NCBI RefSeq assembly: GCF_050624435.1
Contig: NC_134538.1
Coordinates: forward strand, 116,448,437-116,512,436
DNA: 64,000 nt
Direction of reading: 5' to 3'
DNA from: Tenrec ecaudatus
Lineage: Eukaryota; Chordata; Mammalia; Afrosoricida; Tenrecidae
Position 1 is the stretch's first letter. Every line of letters begins with the position of its first letter. Under the pieces are notes generated by a model. That model made no database searches. It saw nothing but the letters and a program-made list of their open reading frames with translations, and was not told the origin of the DNA. Of the stretch, positions 34,146 to 46,246 are shown in pieces. The translations under genes were made by a program, and so were the position numbers.

Positions 34146-34321
34146 CAAGCCCACTGCCATTGAGTGGACTCTGGCTCACGGTGACCCTCTGCAGTGTTCC
34201 TCAGCTGTAAGTCAATGTGGGAGTAAACAGTCTCATCTTCTTCACGCAGTGCAGCGGGGGGTTTGAACCCCAAACCTGCGGACAGCAGCCCAATGCCTAA
34301 CTCACAGTCCCACATGGGCTT
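34146..34321 (-). mobile_element. AfroSINE, full length
   Basis: ccactgccattgagtggact, ggctcacggtgaccctctgc, ggggtttgaaccccaaacct, gcggacagcagcccaatgc and cacatgggctt cover tail to head in reverse. Confidence 0.85.
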
Positions 34322-34787
34322 ATTTCAAAACTCTTTATATTAGGGTGGAGAAGTTAATAGGTCATACAAAGATCCTTTTGCACAGATTTAAAAATGTTCT
34401 CTTAATATATAAAACATTGAAACATGATTGGCTAAGGAATGCCCAATTAGGAAAGTGAACCAATAAATATAATGTAAGCTATAAAAATCTTTATTTTATA
34501 TAACAGGTAAAAATAATATAGATGCATGGGGGCAAATTCAAACTATTGTTTCTCTAATTTTTATGATGAAAAAATAATTGTGGTTAAAAGCAAGAATTTA
34601 GCACACTAAAAACCTCAGTTTTAGCAATTTTTACTGCTTGTCTAGATGGTTCATAAATATTTTGGAGCTTTCTTGTCTTAAAATGTTATATGCCTTTGAT
34701 AGCTTTGGGAATGCTGTTTCAGTTAGCTGTAAAGTTAAGAAAATATTTTGATAGTCTCAAGTGAGATGAATAATGTTCTCTCTAAAC

Positions 34788-34981
34788 CAGCAGTTCTCAA
34801 CCTGTGGGTCGTGACCCCTTTGGGGATTGAACGACCCTTTTACAGGGGTTGCCTGATTCATAACAGTAGCAAAATTACAGTTATGAAATAGCAACAAAAA
34901 TAATTTTATGGTTGGGTGGGTCACCACCACATGAGGAACTGTATTGAAGGGTTGTGGCATGAGGAAGGTTGAGAACCCCTG
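34788..34981 (+). mobile_element. SPIN-like hAT non-autonomous element
   Basis: The ends are cagcagttctcaacctgtgg and, inverted, ggttgagaacccctg. Just inside the left end is ggtcgtgacccctttgggg, a strongly conserved SPIN signature, followed by gaacgacccttttacaggg. The interior (cagtagcaaaattacagtta, atgaggaactgtattgaagg) matches that of the copy at 38262. Target duplications are ctctaaac (34780-34787) and ctctaaat (34982-34989). No transposase sequence is present. Confidence 0.93.
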
Positions 34982-35237
34982 CTCTAAATAAGAGTGTTTG
35001 AATCTCAAATTCTTTAAAACATAGATTTTTGCATAATTCCTTACCTTTATACCATGAATGTATGATTTCTGGTCTAAAGAGTTGATGGCAGTTAGTTTGT
35101 TTTTGTTTTGGCTTAAGAGTCTGGGGAGAAGCAGTGTTGTCGTTTATCAGATCAGCAACTATAATATCTGTGATCTTTGAAAGTCAAGAAAGAGAAGATA
35201 GTTTAGGCTCCATTTGGAGTGTATGATTATGAAGATT

Positions 35238-35429
35238 CCCTCACTGCCACCAAGTTGATTCTGACTCCTAGCCACCTTACAGGACAAAGCACAACTGCCC
35301 CTGTGGGTTTCTGATTTATGGGCATAGAAAGCCTTGCCTTTCACTCAAGGAGGGGCTGGTGGTTTAGAACTCCTGACCTTGCAGTTAGTAGCCCACCCCC
35401 CATAACCTACTACACCACCAGGGCTCTTG
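35238..35429 (-). mobile_element. AfroSINE, full length
   Basis: cactgccaccaagttgattc, ccttacaggacaaagcacaa, ggtggtttagaactcctgac, cagttagtagcccaccc and actacaccaccagggctct run from tail to head. It is one of the better preserved copies. Confidence 0.92.
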
Positions 35430-35937
35430 ATTATGAAGAGAGGCTTCAAACACTATGTATAGTCCTGTAGCTTCAAATACCTATATAAACATGTAAATAA
35501 AGCCCCCCCCCCCAGCATTTCTGGAAAGATGATCAAGATTGCAGAGACAGTACCTATGCTGAGGCCTGGGTTTTTCAATCAAAGTTCATTTATACCATTA
35601 GCTCCCATTAGTTCAGTGACACCCAAGGAAGTGACAACTCAATTTCATGATTTGTGACTCAGGTAATGTGGCAGTGGCTAACCATGAAGTAAGGATTTTT
35701 GCATCTGCATATCCAAATAATTTAATGTGTGTGATTTACTTTTAGTTTAATTTAGAGGCAAGACATCTAACACCTTGAACCTCTTTAAGTTTCTGTGAAA
35801 GAATGTTCACCATTTCATCAAATTTAGACATCATTTGTATATGTTTAATAGAAGAAATGTACTAAAATGCAAAATTTCCGTCATGAAATCTCCCTAGAAA
35901 AGTAGTTCTAAGATATTTTCTACTCCTGTTAACCACT
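35430..35937. other. Intron DNA with a poly-C run
   Basis: A poly-C run lies at about 35503-35513. Nothing else was recognised. Confidence 0.5.
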
Positions 35938-36148
35938 GTGAGGTGGTCTGGTATCCTAATGGTCACCCACCCGTTGGGCTGCAAACTGCAAGGTCAACAG
36001 TTCAAAACAGCCAGCCGCTCTGCTGGAAAAGACGAGACTTTTTACTTCCACGAAGAGTTGGTCACGGAAACCCACAGGGGCAGTTCTACCCTGACCTTCA
36101 CACTTGCTGTTGGGTTGGAATCAACCGGATGGCAGTGCGTCTGGGTTT
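35938..36148 (+). mobile_element. AfroSINE, full length
   Basis: gggctgcaaactgcaaggtc, aacagttcaaaacagccagc, ccgctctgctggaaaagac, acccacaggggcagttctac and gttggaatcaaccggatgg give head, B-box region, body and tail in forward order. Confidence 0.9.
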
Positions 36149-38261
36149 TGAATTTATTAGCCCCTGTGCTTCATGTAGCCGAAAAACAGGAAAAACAGGA
36201 AGCAGCAAGATGCCCACACATGGACCTGTGCAAAAAAAGACTCTGAGGTTTTGGATTCTTTGTCAGAAGTATTGTGATGCTTATTTTTAAAAGTCAGCCA
36301 TCTATTGTAAATAATATTGCTTCTTGGTCTTCTACATCACCAGCTGTTTATTCTGCTTGTACGTTGTTATTGGCAATTACAATCATTGGCGGCATGTATA
36401 GAGACCTAGGGTTGCCTGGGAACGTGCTAGTACTTTGTAAGCTATTTTATTTATGTCTCACCTCAACTCTGTAGAGCAGGGATAGGCATTGCGCTCCTCG
36501 TATTGTACAAGAAGACATCACTGTTCTGGACCACATAGGTAGTAATGTTGCGGTGGGTATACAATCAGGTTTGCTTCCAAACTTTCTTTGAATCATGGCA
36601 TTATTTTGCCTTCTAGTGCAGAATCGAATGCTTGGTTGCATATAAATAGTATTGAAATAAGGATGACATTATTTGGAGGAATTTTAAAGTAGACCATTCA
36701 GAAGTCTTCCGTTTCTTTTTCTCTAGCCTAGTGATTCTTATACACAGGGTATTTAGACTGCTGTCCCTCTAGATAAATGATCTGAAATTATAATGATTCT
36801 TAAGGGCGATTTGCAACATCTAGAGTATTTTAGAGTTTAACTTAAGGAGCATCTCAGCAGTTGCCCTTTGAACCCTTGCTTCTTTTGGATGCGCCTTCAA
36901 AAAGGATCAAACTGTGTTGATGAAATAAATATTATTTAAAGAATAATGCATGTCAAAAGACATCTTCAAAGTAAAATAGGCAAATGAATATCCGAGATGC
37001 TTATTTTAGAAAGCGACCCTATGAGCGAACAGTGTTGAAAGATTCCTTCACGAACACGTCTTCGAAGCAGCTGGAATGAATTCCGTCGTGGTCAGCGTTA
37101 CTGAGGATCCTTTTTGAAAGTGAGGGCTGTGGAAAGTTCAAAGCCTCGTCGCTTGGCACCGAGGTCACCTGTTCAGTCAGACTAAAATAGGAGAGGACAA
37201 GTGTTAAGAATTCATTCTGCATTTCCAGTGCTTTTGTAGCTTTATTTTTAGAGCGCTGCTGACAGCCGTTGGAGCATGTTTGCCCTTCTGCGCCTGCGCA
37301 GCAAGTCTCACTCTCTGTTGCCGTTTCTGACCCCGCTGACAGGTGTGAGGGACGTCCTGAGTGCAGCAGGCGCGTCACCTGTCAGTCATCCCTGATGATT
37401 TTTTTGTTCCTTTATCCCTCTGAGCTCATAAAATAGGTGATTTTTCTATTGCCTACTAGCATGTCAGATTTCCCCCCTTATGGCTAAGCCAATCAGAATG
37501 AAAAGCGGTTGATTTGACAATATTGCAGGAGTGTTAAAAATATTTAATAAAAATGGATTAGGGAAACGGTTGTGATGGATTGATTCATAGCTAAGGATGA
37601 AAAGGTGGATTTCAGTCGTTCCTTCGCACAGCTTAAGAGAATATCATATACATTCTTAGCAGCATAAATAGGTCATTTTTTTGTTGCTAGAAGCAGAGCA
37701 CATTTTTTTTATATTCAAGTCATGCATGAAGTTTATATTCCTTAATCCAATAGAAGAACTATTTGTACTCACTTCCATAGTGAATGCAGTCATTTAGAAA
37801 GCATGGTTAAGAAGGGCAGCTTCAAACAGTTGGAAAAAGTGAACATGTTTAAAACCCTGGGAAAATGGCAGGTTTCTTGTGGCTGGGCTGAGATAGGGGT
37901 GGGGGATGGGGCTAGCTGGAGCTGGGAGGGAGGCGCAAAGGGGAGTTTGCCAGATAGCTGCAGTGTGGACTCCACTGCCTTCCCTTTCAGGAGGGTGGGT
38001 GTGGTCTCTTCCACGGACCCCTGTGAGCACCCTGTGCTTCCTGTCTGCTGCAGCCAGCAGTCAGAATCTGTCTCCTTCCACCCTCATCAAGTGTGAGAAG
38101 GGAGGTGGCCTTTGTTGATTGGCTGGTTGGGGAACCTTCTTATGCGTCACTCACCCCAGACACCTGGGACTGTCAGAGGCTGACTCTTGTCTATTCTGTT
38201 GACAGCAGGATCCTCAGCATTTTTGCTCTTCCATCTGTGTTCTCCTGCCTTAGTTCTAGAC
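36149..38261. other. Intron DNA including a GC-richer patch
   Basis: Mostly unrecognised. The stretch 37010-37400 is richer in CpG than its neighbours and contains tgcgcctgcgcag at about 37290, which fits the NRF1 binding consensus. No exon or known family was recognised there. Confidence 0.4.
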
Positions 38262-38449
38262 CAGGGTTCTCAACCTGTGGGTCACGACCCTTTTGGGGGA
38301 TTGAACAACCCTTTTACAGGGGCCACCCAATTCATAACAGTAGCAAAATTACAGTTAAGTAGCAACGAAAAGCATGTTATGGTTGGGCGTCACCACCACA
38401 CGCTGAACCGTATGAAAGGGTCGGGGCGTGAGGAAGGCTGAGACCGCTG
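38262..38449 (+). mobile_element. SPIN-like hAT non-autonomous element with perfect target duplication
   Basis: It begins cagggttctcaacctgtgg and contains gtcacgacccttttggggg, gaacaacccttttacaggg and cagtagcaaaattacagtta. It ends ggaaggctgagaccgctg. The flanking octamer ttctagac is identical at 38254-38261 and 38450-38457 and fits nTCTAGAn exactly. At 188 bases it is the same subtype as the copy at 34788. Confidence 0.95.
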
Positions 38450-38457
38450 TTCTAGAC

Positions 38458-41400
38458 CATGCTGTGCTCGCCCGTTTCGCTCCAGGGGTGCATAGGTGGT
38501 TGCTCGGTCTCATATGTGGATGTCATGCCTTTTCATCCCTGTACTTCCCGTTCAGGGTTGTTACCAGCTTTCTCTCAAGAGGTCCACGGGAGCCGGGTGG
38601 CTGCGGGAGACCCTCCATCCGGTATTACTCCTTGGGTCCCTGTGTTCAGTCAGATTTCTCTTCCATTTAGTGTGTGGTTCAGTTCTTTGACCTTCTTCCC
38701 TGATATCTGTGACTCAGCATTGTTGTCTGCATCTACTTCACTTTGCTTTTCAGGTCTTTGCTCCAAAGGGGCAGGATTCTGTGTCTGACCAAGCTGCCAT
38801 CTTGGCTCCCAAATGCATGCCCTCATATGGTCGTCCAGCTTAAGAGTGTAAGCAGATCGCTAAGAAACCACTTAGCAGAGTTAATGAGAACTGCAAGGTA
38901 GCTGCTGCGTTCAGCAGTGCTGGAATTCTCTGTGTAATGCCAGTCATATTCTTCGGTTGAACAGAAGGATTTTACCATTAACAAATCTGCTTCATTGGGC
39001 TCTTCATAAAAAAATGTGGAGGAATAATAAAGAGAAAAGCTTTTTTATTTTGGTATAATTACTTTTTAATGGATGTATCATTGGAAATGGCTAAAACAGA
39101 AAGGTAATACATTTTAGTTATTCAGTATATTTTTTGTGTGGGAACGACCCACATTGCAGAATGTTAAAAGACGCTGGAAAGCCTAAGGTGAACAAAGTAC
39201 TGAAGCCAAACTAAATGAGCCCTCTAAGATCCAAACAGACAAACACACACACACAGCCTTCAACAGAGGCATCTTTTTAGAACCAGAGTTCCTGTGAATG
39301 AGAAGTGTGTGCCTGTTTGACACTCACTCTCTTTCACATGCACATCAATCTGTAAATCCCAATGTGGGCTGAGGGAGGCTGTGATGCTTTTTGAGGATGG
39401 GTTGGAAAATGTCTCCCAACAGATGACATTCAAATGAAAACCCTCAGACTGGAACAGTGTATGCGAACTTTTGTTTAATATACATGCGTGCATAGGAAGA
39501 TCCATCCCTGCTTTTGCACTCCAGAGACATTTGTCTAAGCCATTTCTCCACCATGTGAATTCTGTTTTGTCCATCATTTTCTATGGGACCAGCTCCCAGC
39601 GTGTCACCCTGTGATCTCCATTTTTTTTAAGGAAGGCTATCAACATGCCTCTATTGACAGAGTAATTTTCCTTAACTTTTTAATTTAATTTTACATCTTA
39701 ATTTAGACATCAGTTTTAAAACCTGATTAACGTGTCTTTTAAAGACCATTTTGCTAAGTTTATAAATAATTTCAAAATAAACCATTTTAGTGATGTATGA
39801 TTGCCATGTTATAACTATTTTCTTAATTAACATGACATCTGCACATTCCAGCCAAGAATAGCCTTTCAATACTATGCTTTATCTTTGGAATTCTGAAGAA
39901 TCGACCCACAGTCCTCAAGTTGATTCCTAGCAATGCCTTGTAAATGACCAATCACATAATTGAAAATATGGTAAAACGTTATCTTGTAACTCTCCCATTA
40001 TGCCCCAACATATTTTATTGTATCTAAAGCTAGTTTGAAATATCCTAGCTCAATTAGAGTAGGTCTCAAAATCAGTCAAGTCAGCAAAGGAAAGTAACTT
40101 GGATGCTTTGAGTTTCTTCTATTTAAATCTCTGCTCGCTGCGCCGCAGGGAATCGAGATTTGGCACTTGAGTGGCAGCACCACCTGTTGAAACTTAATCT
40201 CAGCTTCGCGGAGTTCTGATGGGCCTATTTCACCAAGCAGTTCTCTCTCGGCCTTCCCTGCCCAGCAAATAGCATTTTCTGTTGACTACAGAGTGACAGC
40301 AAATGTTACGTAGGACACACTCTCCTGTTTGTGCGTGTTCTCTGCAGTGGACATTTCATCGCCTCAGCTTGTGAAAGGATGAGTTAGTTTTAAATGTTAG
40401 CAAATGGTGCCAGATATAGAACAAAGAGTTTTGTGGTACAGAAATGTTTGGTGGTGCATACAAAAACCAAATATGCGAGGAATAGAACTAAATCTGTTCG
40501 ACTTTCTTTCATTCTTTTCATCTTGATCTTGTGTCCTCACCAAGAATAATGGAGGGCACTTAAGCTCGTTACAATGAACCTCAATTATTTTACGATTCTT
40601 CCAAAACCCATTTGAAGGAGTCGTCACAAGATCTGGGGAGGGCTTAAACGGTGCCCAGACCTTGGAAAGGATGGGGTCTGCTGCCATCCTGTGAGAAGCA
40701 GCTCTTCTGTTCTGACATCCGCCTTTAGCCTTTATTCAAATCCTCGCACATTCATGTTCTGGCTTTGACCTTCGGGCTGCACATGCCACTCTGGATACTC
40801 CTATTGCAACCAGGAGGTCCCTTCAGGTCACTGACCTCACTCAGCCACTTCCATGTCCTTCTTTTGACCAGAATTCCAAATGTACTCAAAAGTCTCGTTC
40901 CAGAATTTGACTCCTTGATCTCTGCTCTTGGGTGTCCTCATTTGGCTGCTGACTCAAAGTAGGAATGGGGGTGCTTGTTAGAGAGATGTAGGGCGAATTG
41001 AACCATCAGTTAATAGCAACAGATATTACCTACTCACTTAATCAGTACTTAAATTACTAATACATTTGTGTCACATTACTTGAATGTTTGCATTGTTCCT
41101 AACATCTGAAAAAGGAAGCGTCATTGGGAGATATTAGAATGTCTTTGTATTTAGAAAACTTTTCCCCCCAATTTTTTGCATTTTAAATAGTTTTTCTTTG
41201 TCTTGAAAGGCAGTGATCTAATAAGCCGTGGCCAGCCACGTCAAAGGGTTGTGGCACACTGAAACTGCTGCTTCAGTATTCATCCCATCCTTCACTTCTG
41301 CACTGCTGTCGGTAGTCTGGGTAGACATTGATTCCAGCCTCGTCAGTGCCTACCCATGGCTGCTGACAGTAGTGGCAACGGCGCATCAGTTGGTCTAGAG

Positions 41401-41547
41401 TTATGCCTAGGAATTTTATTTCTTGAATGCAGAGACTTTAACTTCTGAATTTTATGGGATGCTGATGTAGAGGTGCAGATTGTCATATGATTTTGCTGCC
41501 ATAAGTGAAACCATGAAGACAAAACTGATTCATGAAGAATCCGCTGC
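38458..41547. other. Intron DNA, unrecognised
   Basis: No gene or well-preserved repeat was recognised. A weak SINE-like patch at 39905-39950 (ctcaagttgattcctagcaa) is too short to call. Confidence 0.4.
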
Positions 41548-41680
41548 TCTAGAGTTGATCTTGATTCATAGATACTCCATGGAGGACAGAGTAGAGCTGC
41601 TCCTTAGGGTTTTGAGACAATAAGTCTTTATGGGACCAGACAGCTTAATCGTTCTGACGCGTGGCTGCTCGTTAGGAACA
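41548..41680 (-). mobile_element. AfroSINE fragment
   Basis: gagttgatcttgattcatag, catggaggacagagtagagc, tgctccttagggttttgag and tttatgggaccagacagc represent the reversed tail and body. Similarity weakens into a degraded head (acgcgtggctgctcgttagg). Confidence 0.75.
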
Positions 41681-42289
41681 TTTGACTCTGTCATTAGCAG
41701 CTCAGTGCTTACTGTACAGCACTGCCAGGGCTCCCTGTATGAAAAAATAGAGTCACAACAATTACAGAGAAAGAAAACTAGAATGCTCATTAAATTGCAC
41801 TTGAAATTCGGACTTCTGTGGTTGTGAGCTGCAAGTCAAGAATGAACAAGGAGATGAAACATTGTCCCGTCCCGTCCCATCCCATCCCAGTGACTGCCTA
41901 CAGACTGCTTCTATCAGCTGGGTTTCAGAAGTAGATTACTAGGTTTTTGTCCTTAGCTTGTCGTAGTCAGGAATCTCGGTTTAGCATCAGAGGCACACTT
42001 GAGCTTCCACTGATGGCTGTACCTGGGAATCTGTCTAATGGACTGTCTGTCTAATGGGCTGCAGGGATCTGGCCACTGAACAGCCAACGGTCTTTTTGTT
42101 CCATAGAGACATTTATGTATCTCATTACTATTAGGTTGGCAGTGGGTGGCCTGAACATTTTAACATTGTTCAGACCTTGATTTTGTCATTGGATTTCCTT
42201 TGGCTGACATAGGGAAGTAGAAGTTGGTAATATTTGGGTGCTATGATAACCTCATGGTACCAAGGAGAACTGGCTGTAATCTTTTCTAG

Positions 42290-42392
42290 GTTGTAATCTT
42301 TATGGAAACAGACCATAAGGGGGCTGCTGAGTGGGTTCCAAGGGCGATTCTTTAGTTCTGAGTCCAGCACCTAACTGTTGTGCTACCGTTTC
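42290..42392 (-). mobile_element. AfroSINE head and middle fragment
   Basis: gtaatctttatggaaacaga, ccataagggggctgctgag, gggttccaagggcgattc and cacctaactgttgtgctacc match the reversed middle and tRNA-like head. The tail half is missing. Confidence 0.65.
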
Positions 42393-44059
42393 CTTTCATC
42401 TGTGAGGACCCCGCTCATGGGACCTTTAGAATTGTACTTCTAATTCTACATTGCTTAAAAATGAACACAATCTTGAAAGAATTAAGGGACGATTTTGGAG
42501 AATGGAAGAATAATATGACAGTTGAGAAGGCTTAAACTGAGGAAAACACTCTACCCTAGGTTGGGTGGTTATGATTAAAAGTTGAGAACAGGGTATTTTT
42601 CTTTTGAATTATAGAAAAAAAATCAATATTGACCAAAAGTAATAAGATGTGTAATTCTCAAAGGAGAAAATGATAAAGACTCCATCTTATAGTTAGTTTG
42701 CATAGCATTTTGCATTTCTTATTTCATGCCTAGCAAAAAAGTGTCAGAAATATGTCTGATTTTTAAAAACATAAACTTAATATGTTCACAGTAGTTAAAT
42801 GCATTGTCTGCTCGACTGCAATGACCATGTTCATTTTGATGCATAATATTTCTCCCGGCAAAGAAATACCGTACTTGCTAGTAGACATTGCTCAAACTCT
42901 GGAGCATTGGCTACACTGCAAGTGTAGATAGACATGCAGGTTCTTTTCAGTTCAGATTACTTAGTGAACCCAAGTAATATAAACACCATCTTCAAATATG
43001 TTTAGAATAAACATATTATCAGTAAACTTAAGAACAATAGTCATAATAATTGAGATGACTTGCATGCTAACACATGCTGTGTGTCTACTTAGAGAGTTTA
43101 TAGTTTATCATTAAGGTGTTAAATATGAAATCTGAAAACCAGAATGCAATAGACGGCTTCTGGCAATATACTTTTACTTGTATATTACTGAAGGCCAAGG
43201 TTCAAATAAATGGGTTGTTACATGTCACTCACTTCATTACTTACTTGGCTTGTGATGCTGAGCAAGTGTCTTAAATTTTTTCTGTCCCAGTTTAGTTCAC
43301 CAGATCTTCCAGTCCATCTGAGTTGTTATCTCTGTCTTTTCTTTCTTTTTTTTTGGGGGGGGGGTGTTGGGGGTTCAATGCTCTAATGCTAGTATCTAGA
43401 ACAGTACCCTAAATTAAGTAGACATTCAATAAATACATTTTTGATGAACACAGAAATGAAATGATTGTAGTTTAGAACTCACAGGTCAGAGCATTGAGAC
43501 ACAATGCTTATCACCTTTCCTCTCAGCCAGAAAATGCTGCTGTTACTGTTTATTATCATCCTTGTCATAGTTAGTTTCCATTAGTACATCTGAGGGTGAA
43601 AGATGGAAACAAGGCTGAAATTGATTCAGACTCCCCCGAGTGGGATGGTGTTTCAGAGAAGTGGCCTCCAGTTCAGTGAAGTATGCTAGTGTCTAAAAGT
43701 TGTTTCAATTTAGTCAAGTGGAAGGAGAGCTATGGCTTTATGTACTTCCTTACTCATAAATGTTTGAAGTGACCTTGAAATGACTTCTCTTATTTTATCT
43801 CCCCTTTCATCTCCCTTTTCAGAAAATCTAACTTTGATTCTCCTATCACTAATCATTTATTTCACCCTGTAGTTGAGGCTAAAGACTCAAGCCACTGGGT
43901 TTTGGTTTTGGCTCCAATTTTTCTCTTTCATTCTCTAATAGTCTATAGTTATTCTAACTAATAGTGTGTGTGTGTGTTTTGATCAGACGTGGAACAAGTT
44001 ATTGGATAGTCATAGGTGTAGTTCCTTTTTATCTCATCAGTGTGCTGGTACTTTCTAAG
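42393..44059. other. AT-rich intron DNA
   Basis: No repeat family or gene recognised. A poly-T/poly-G junction (nine T, then nine to ten G) lies at about 43347-43366. Confidence 0.5.
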
Positions 44060-44288
44060 TGTGTTGTTGTTAGATCCCGCCGACTCGATTCCGACTCGTA
44101 GTGACTGTGCCATAGAAACACCAGCCGATCCTGTGCCCATCTCACAGTTGTTTTCATGTTTGACCCCATTGTTTGCAGCCACGGTGTCAATCCCTCAGAT
44201 TGAAGGCCTTCTTCTTTTGGGATGCCCCACTACTTTACCAAGCACGGTGTGCTTGTCTAGAGACCACTCCTGATAACATGTCCAGTGA
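44060..44288 (-). mobile_element. AfroRTE 3'-end fragment
   Basis: gtgttgttgttagatcccgc and ccgactcgattccgactcg form the tail shared with AfroSINE. They are followed by gaccccattgtttgcagcc, ggtgtcaatccctcagattg, ctactttaccaagcacggtg and cactcctgataacatgtcc. Read on the minus strand this is the RTE carboxyl terminus plus 3' tail, truncated after about 230 bases. Confidence 0.87.
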
Positions 44289-44548
44289 ACCTGAAATGGT
44301 TGTCTTTTTTCTTTCTTTTTAGAAAACATTCTGAAACAGAAAATTATCTAAAACAAGTAAATGAACTCAAACCCACCAAAACATTTTTTCATGTTAGTCC
44401 TTTGAGCATGTTTCCTTATTCTATTTTCAATATAAAAATTCACTGCTCTAAAAAAATGTCCCTGAATCGAACTTACAAGTGGCCTCTGTTGTCCATTATG
44501 TACCCCCCTGGTGGAGACGGCTTGATGTATAGTCTTGAGACACACGAG

Positions 44549-44730
44549 TCCCTGGGTAGCACAGGTACTCAGGTCCTGCACTATTAAAGGAGTGTTGGTG
44601 CTTGGGAAGAAAGACCTGGTGATCCACTTCTGCAAGCTCACAGTCTTGCCATTCCTGTGGAAAATATATCTGCTCTGCACATATGGGGTCTACAGGAGTC
44701 AGTCAGCTCAATGGTGCCCGGTACTTTGTA
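44549..44730 (+). mobile_element. AfroSINE, variant
   Basis: The head reads gagtccctgggtagcacagg and the body includes gaagaaagacctggtgatcc, acttctgcaagctcacagtc and gtctacaggagtcagtcagc. The body's gacctggtgatccacttctg is typical of one AfroSINE/AFRO_LA subtype and differs from most copies in this window. Confidence 0.75.
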
Positions 44731-45227
44731 ACAGTGGACCTACATGCTTATCTATCTAAAATGCTCAATTTCATATGTAATCGCTAACATCTTCTTTCAT
44801 TTTATCCTTTTCTCCATTCTTTGTTTTCATTCTTTGCTTTCTTCTTTCTTGTTATTTTTCTTGCAAGCCATTAAAGGTTTATAAAAAGAAAATATGCTCT
44901 TAGGATATAACCAAAAGGGACTGATTTTAAATTCAGAAAGAAATATCTAGAATGTGTTTTCGTGGACTCCTTCGCCTCACTCTTCCTCTTCCCTCTCTCC
45001 AGTGTAACTCATAGCGCACTCTGGGTCCTATGCTAGCTAGTCCACGCTTCTCCTTAATGTATTTGACTAAATTTCTCTTGATTTTCTGACAGAGCTGAGA
45101 GAAAGAACTGAAACTCATTAATCTATATCCCTGAATGTTATACTTCTCAGCACATAGCAAATGCTCAATCTGTGTTTAATTATTGACTAGCCTTATGTAA
45201 AATTGGGGTTTTATAAGATATTTATCA

Positions 45228-45372
45228 AGGAGCCCTGGTTGTTCTGTGGACTCGGAGTTGAACTGCTAACTGCAATGTTGGTGGTTCACACCCACTAGCA
45301 TCTCTGAGAGAGAGAGAGATGTATGTATCATTCCCATGAGTCAGAGTTTCTTCATTGGCAATTGGGGAGGCA
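45228..45372 (+). mobile_element. AfroSINE, with internal (GA)n
   Basis: aaggagccctggttgttctg is a good 5' head, followed by gttgaactgctaactgcaat and ggtggttcacacccactagc. The usual ggagaaagatg segment has become a gagagagagaga run at about 45306-45320. The tail is degraded. Confidence 0.8.
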
Positions 45373-45667
45373 GTGATCTATCTATAAAGAATAAATAAAT
45401 TATAAGTGTGTATACATGTATATTAAGTAGCTCCAGTTTCTTGTTTTCTTACAAGTTTTTGTAATGATTCGACATTTTGAATACTGTTGTTAAGAGCCAT
45501 GAAGTCAGTTTCCATGCTGTGAACAACAGAACGAAATACTACCTGGTACTATTGCCATCCTTGAAATGGAGGCTGCATGGAGCTCATTGTCAGCTATTGT
45601 GTCCATCTCATTGAAGGTCTTGCCTTTCTGCTTTACCAAGGATGACAGACTTCACCAGGGTCTAGAC

Positions 45668-45795
45668 CAGTGGTTCTCAACCTTCCTAATGCTGCGATCC
45701 TTGGATACAGTTCCTCAAGTTGGGGTGACTCACAGCCATCGGAAATAGGGGTTTCCAATGGCCTTAGGCGACTTCTGTGAAAGGGTTGTCCCACC
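45668..45795 (-). mobile_element. SPIN-like hAT element, one end lost, inside AfroRTE
   Basis: It starts with the intact terminus cagtggttctcaaccttcc after the octamer gtctagac (45660-45667). It continues tacagttcctcaagttggg, gccatcggaaatagggg and cttaggcgacttctgtgaaa, then stops at about gggttgtccc. The terminal part of the other end and its target copy are missing. The gccatcgga..ttaggcgac segment belongs to the longer SPIN consensus and is absent from the other copies here, so this is a different SPIN subtype. Confidence 0.88.
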
Positions 45796-46127
45796 ATCTA
45801 CATAATATAATCAAAGAACTTTAGACAAAGTCTTACCATACTCACTTCTAAGGATCATTCTCGCTGTATTCTAAGAGAGATTGCTTAGTCTTCGGGAAGA
45901 CCACTCAGTCTTCTTCAACCACATCACTATTGGAAGGCATCACTTCTCTCTGGTCTCCTCTGGTCTTCACTTTCACATGTATACGAAGCACTCACACACA
46001 CCGTGGACTTTAACACCATAGCAATTACCTACAGGATTTATTAAAATTCACTTTCCCCTTTGAAATTCTGATTCAGTAGGTTTAATATATATATATGTAT
46101 ATATGCACTCACATACACACACATGTA

Positions 46128-46190
46128 TATCAAAAAGTTTTTGAAAACTGCATTAAAAGTGGAATTTTTCCATGAACTTCTTGAATGCTA
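46128..46190. mobile_element. Mariner-like palindromic MITE, copy 3
   Basis: atcaaaaagtttttgaaaac on the left and tttttccatgaacttcttga on the right are imperfect inverted arms around a cattaaaagtgg centre, matching the copies at 29757 and 31252. Confidence 0.65.
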
Positions 46191-46246
46191 CATGTATGAA
46201 TGTAGATATAGATAAATCATGTATATATATAAAGCATATATATTAT

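Noticed and set aside
37019-37378. Minus-strand frame of 119 codons with balanced composition
   Set aside because: No recognised domain, no clear splice sites, single frame in one species. It is kept only as part of a regulatory-patch finding.
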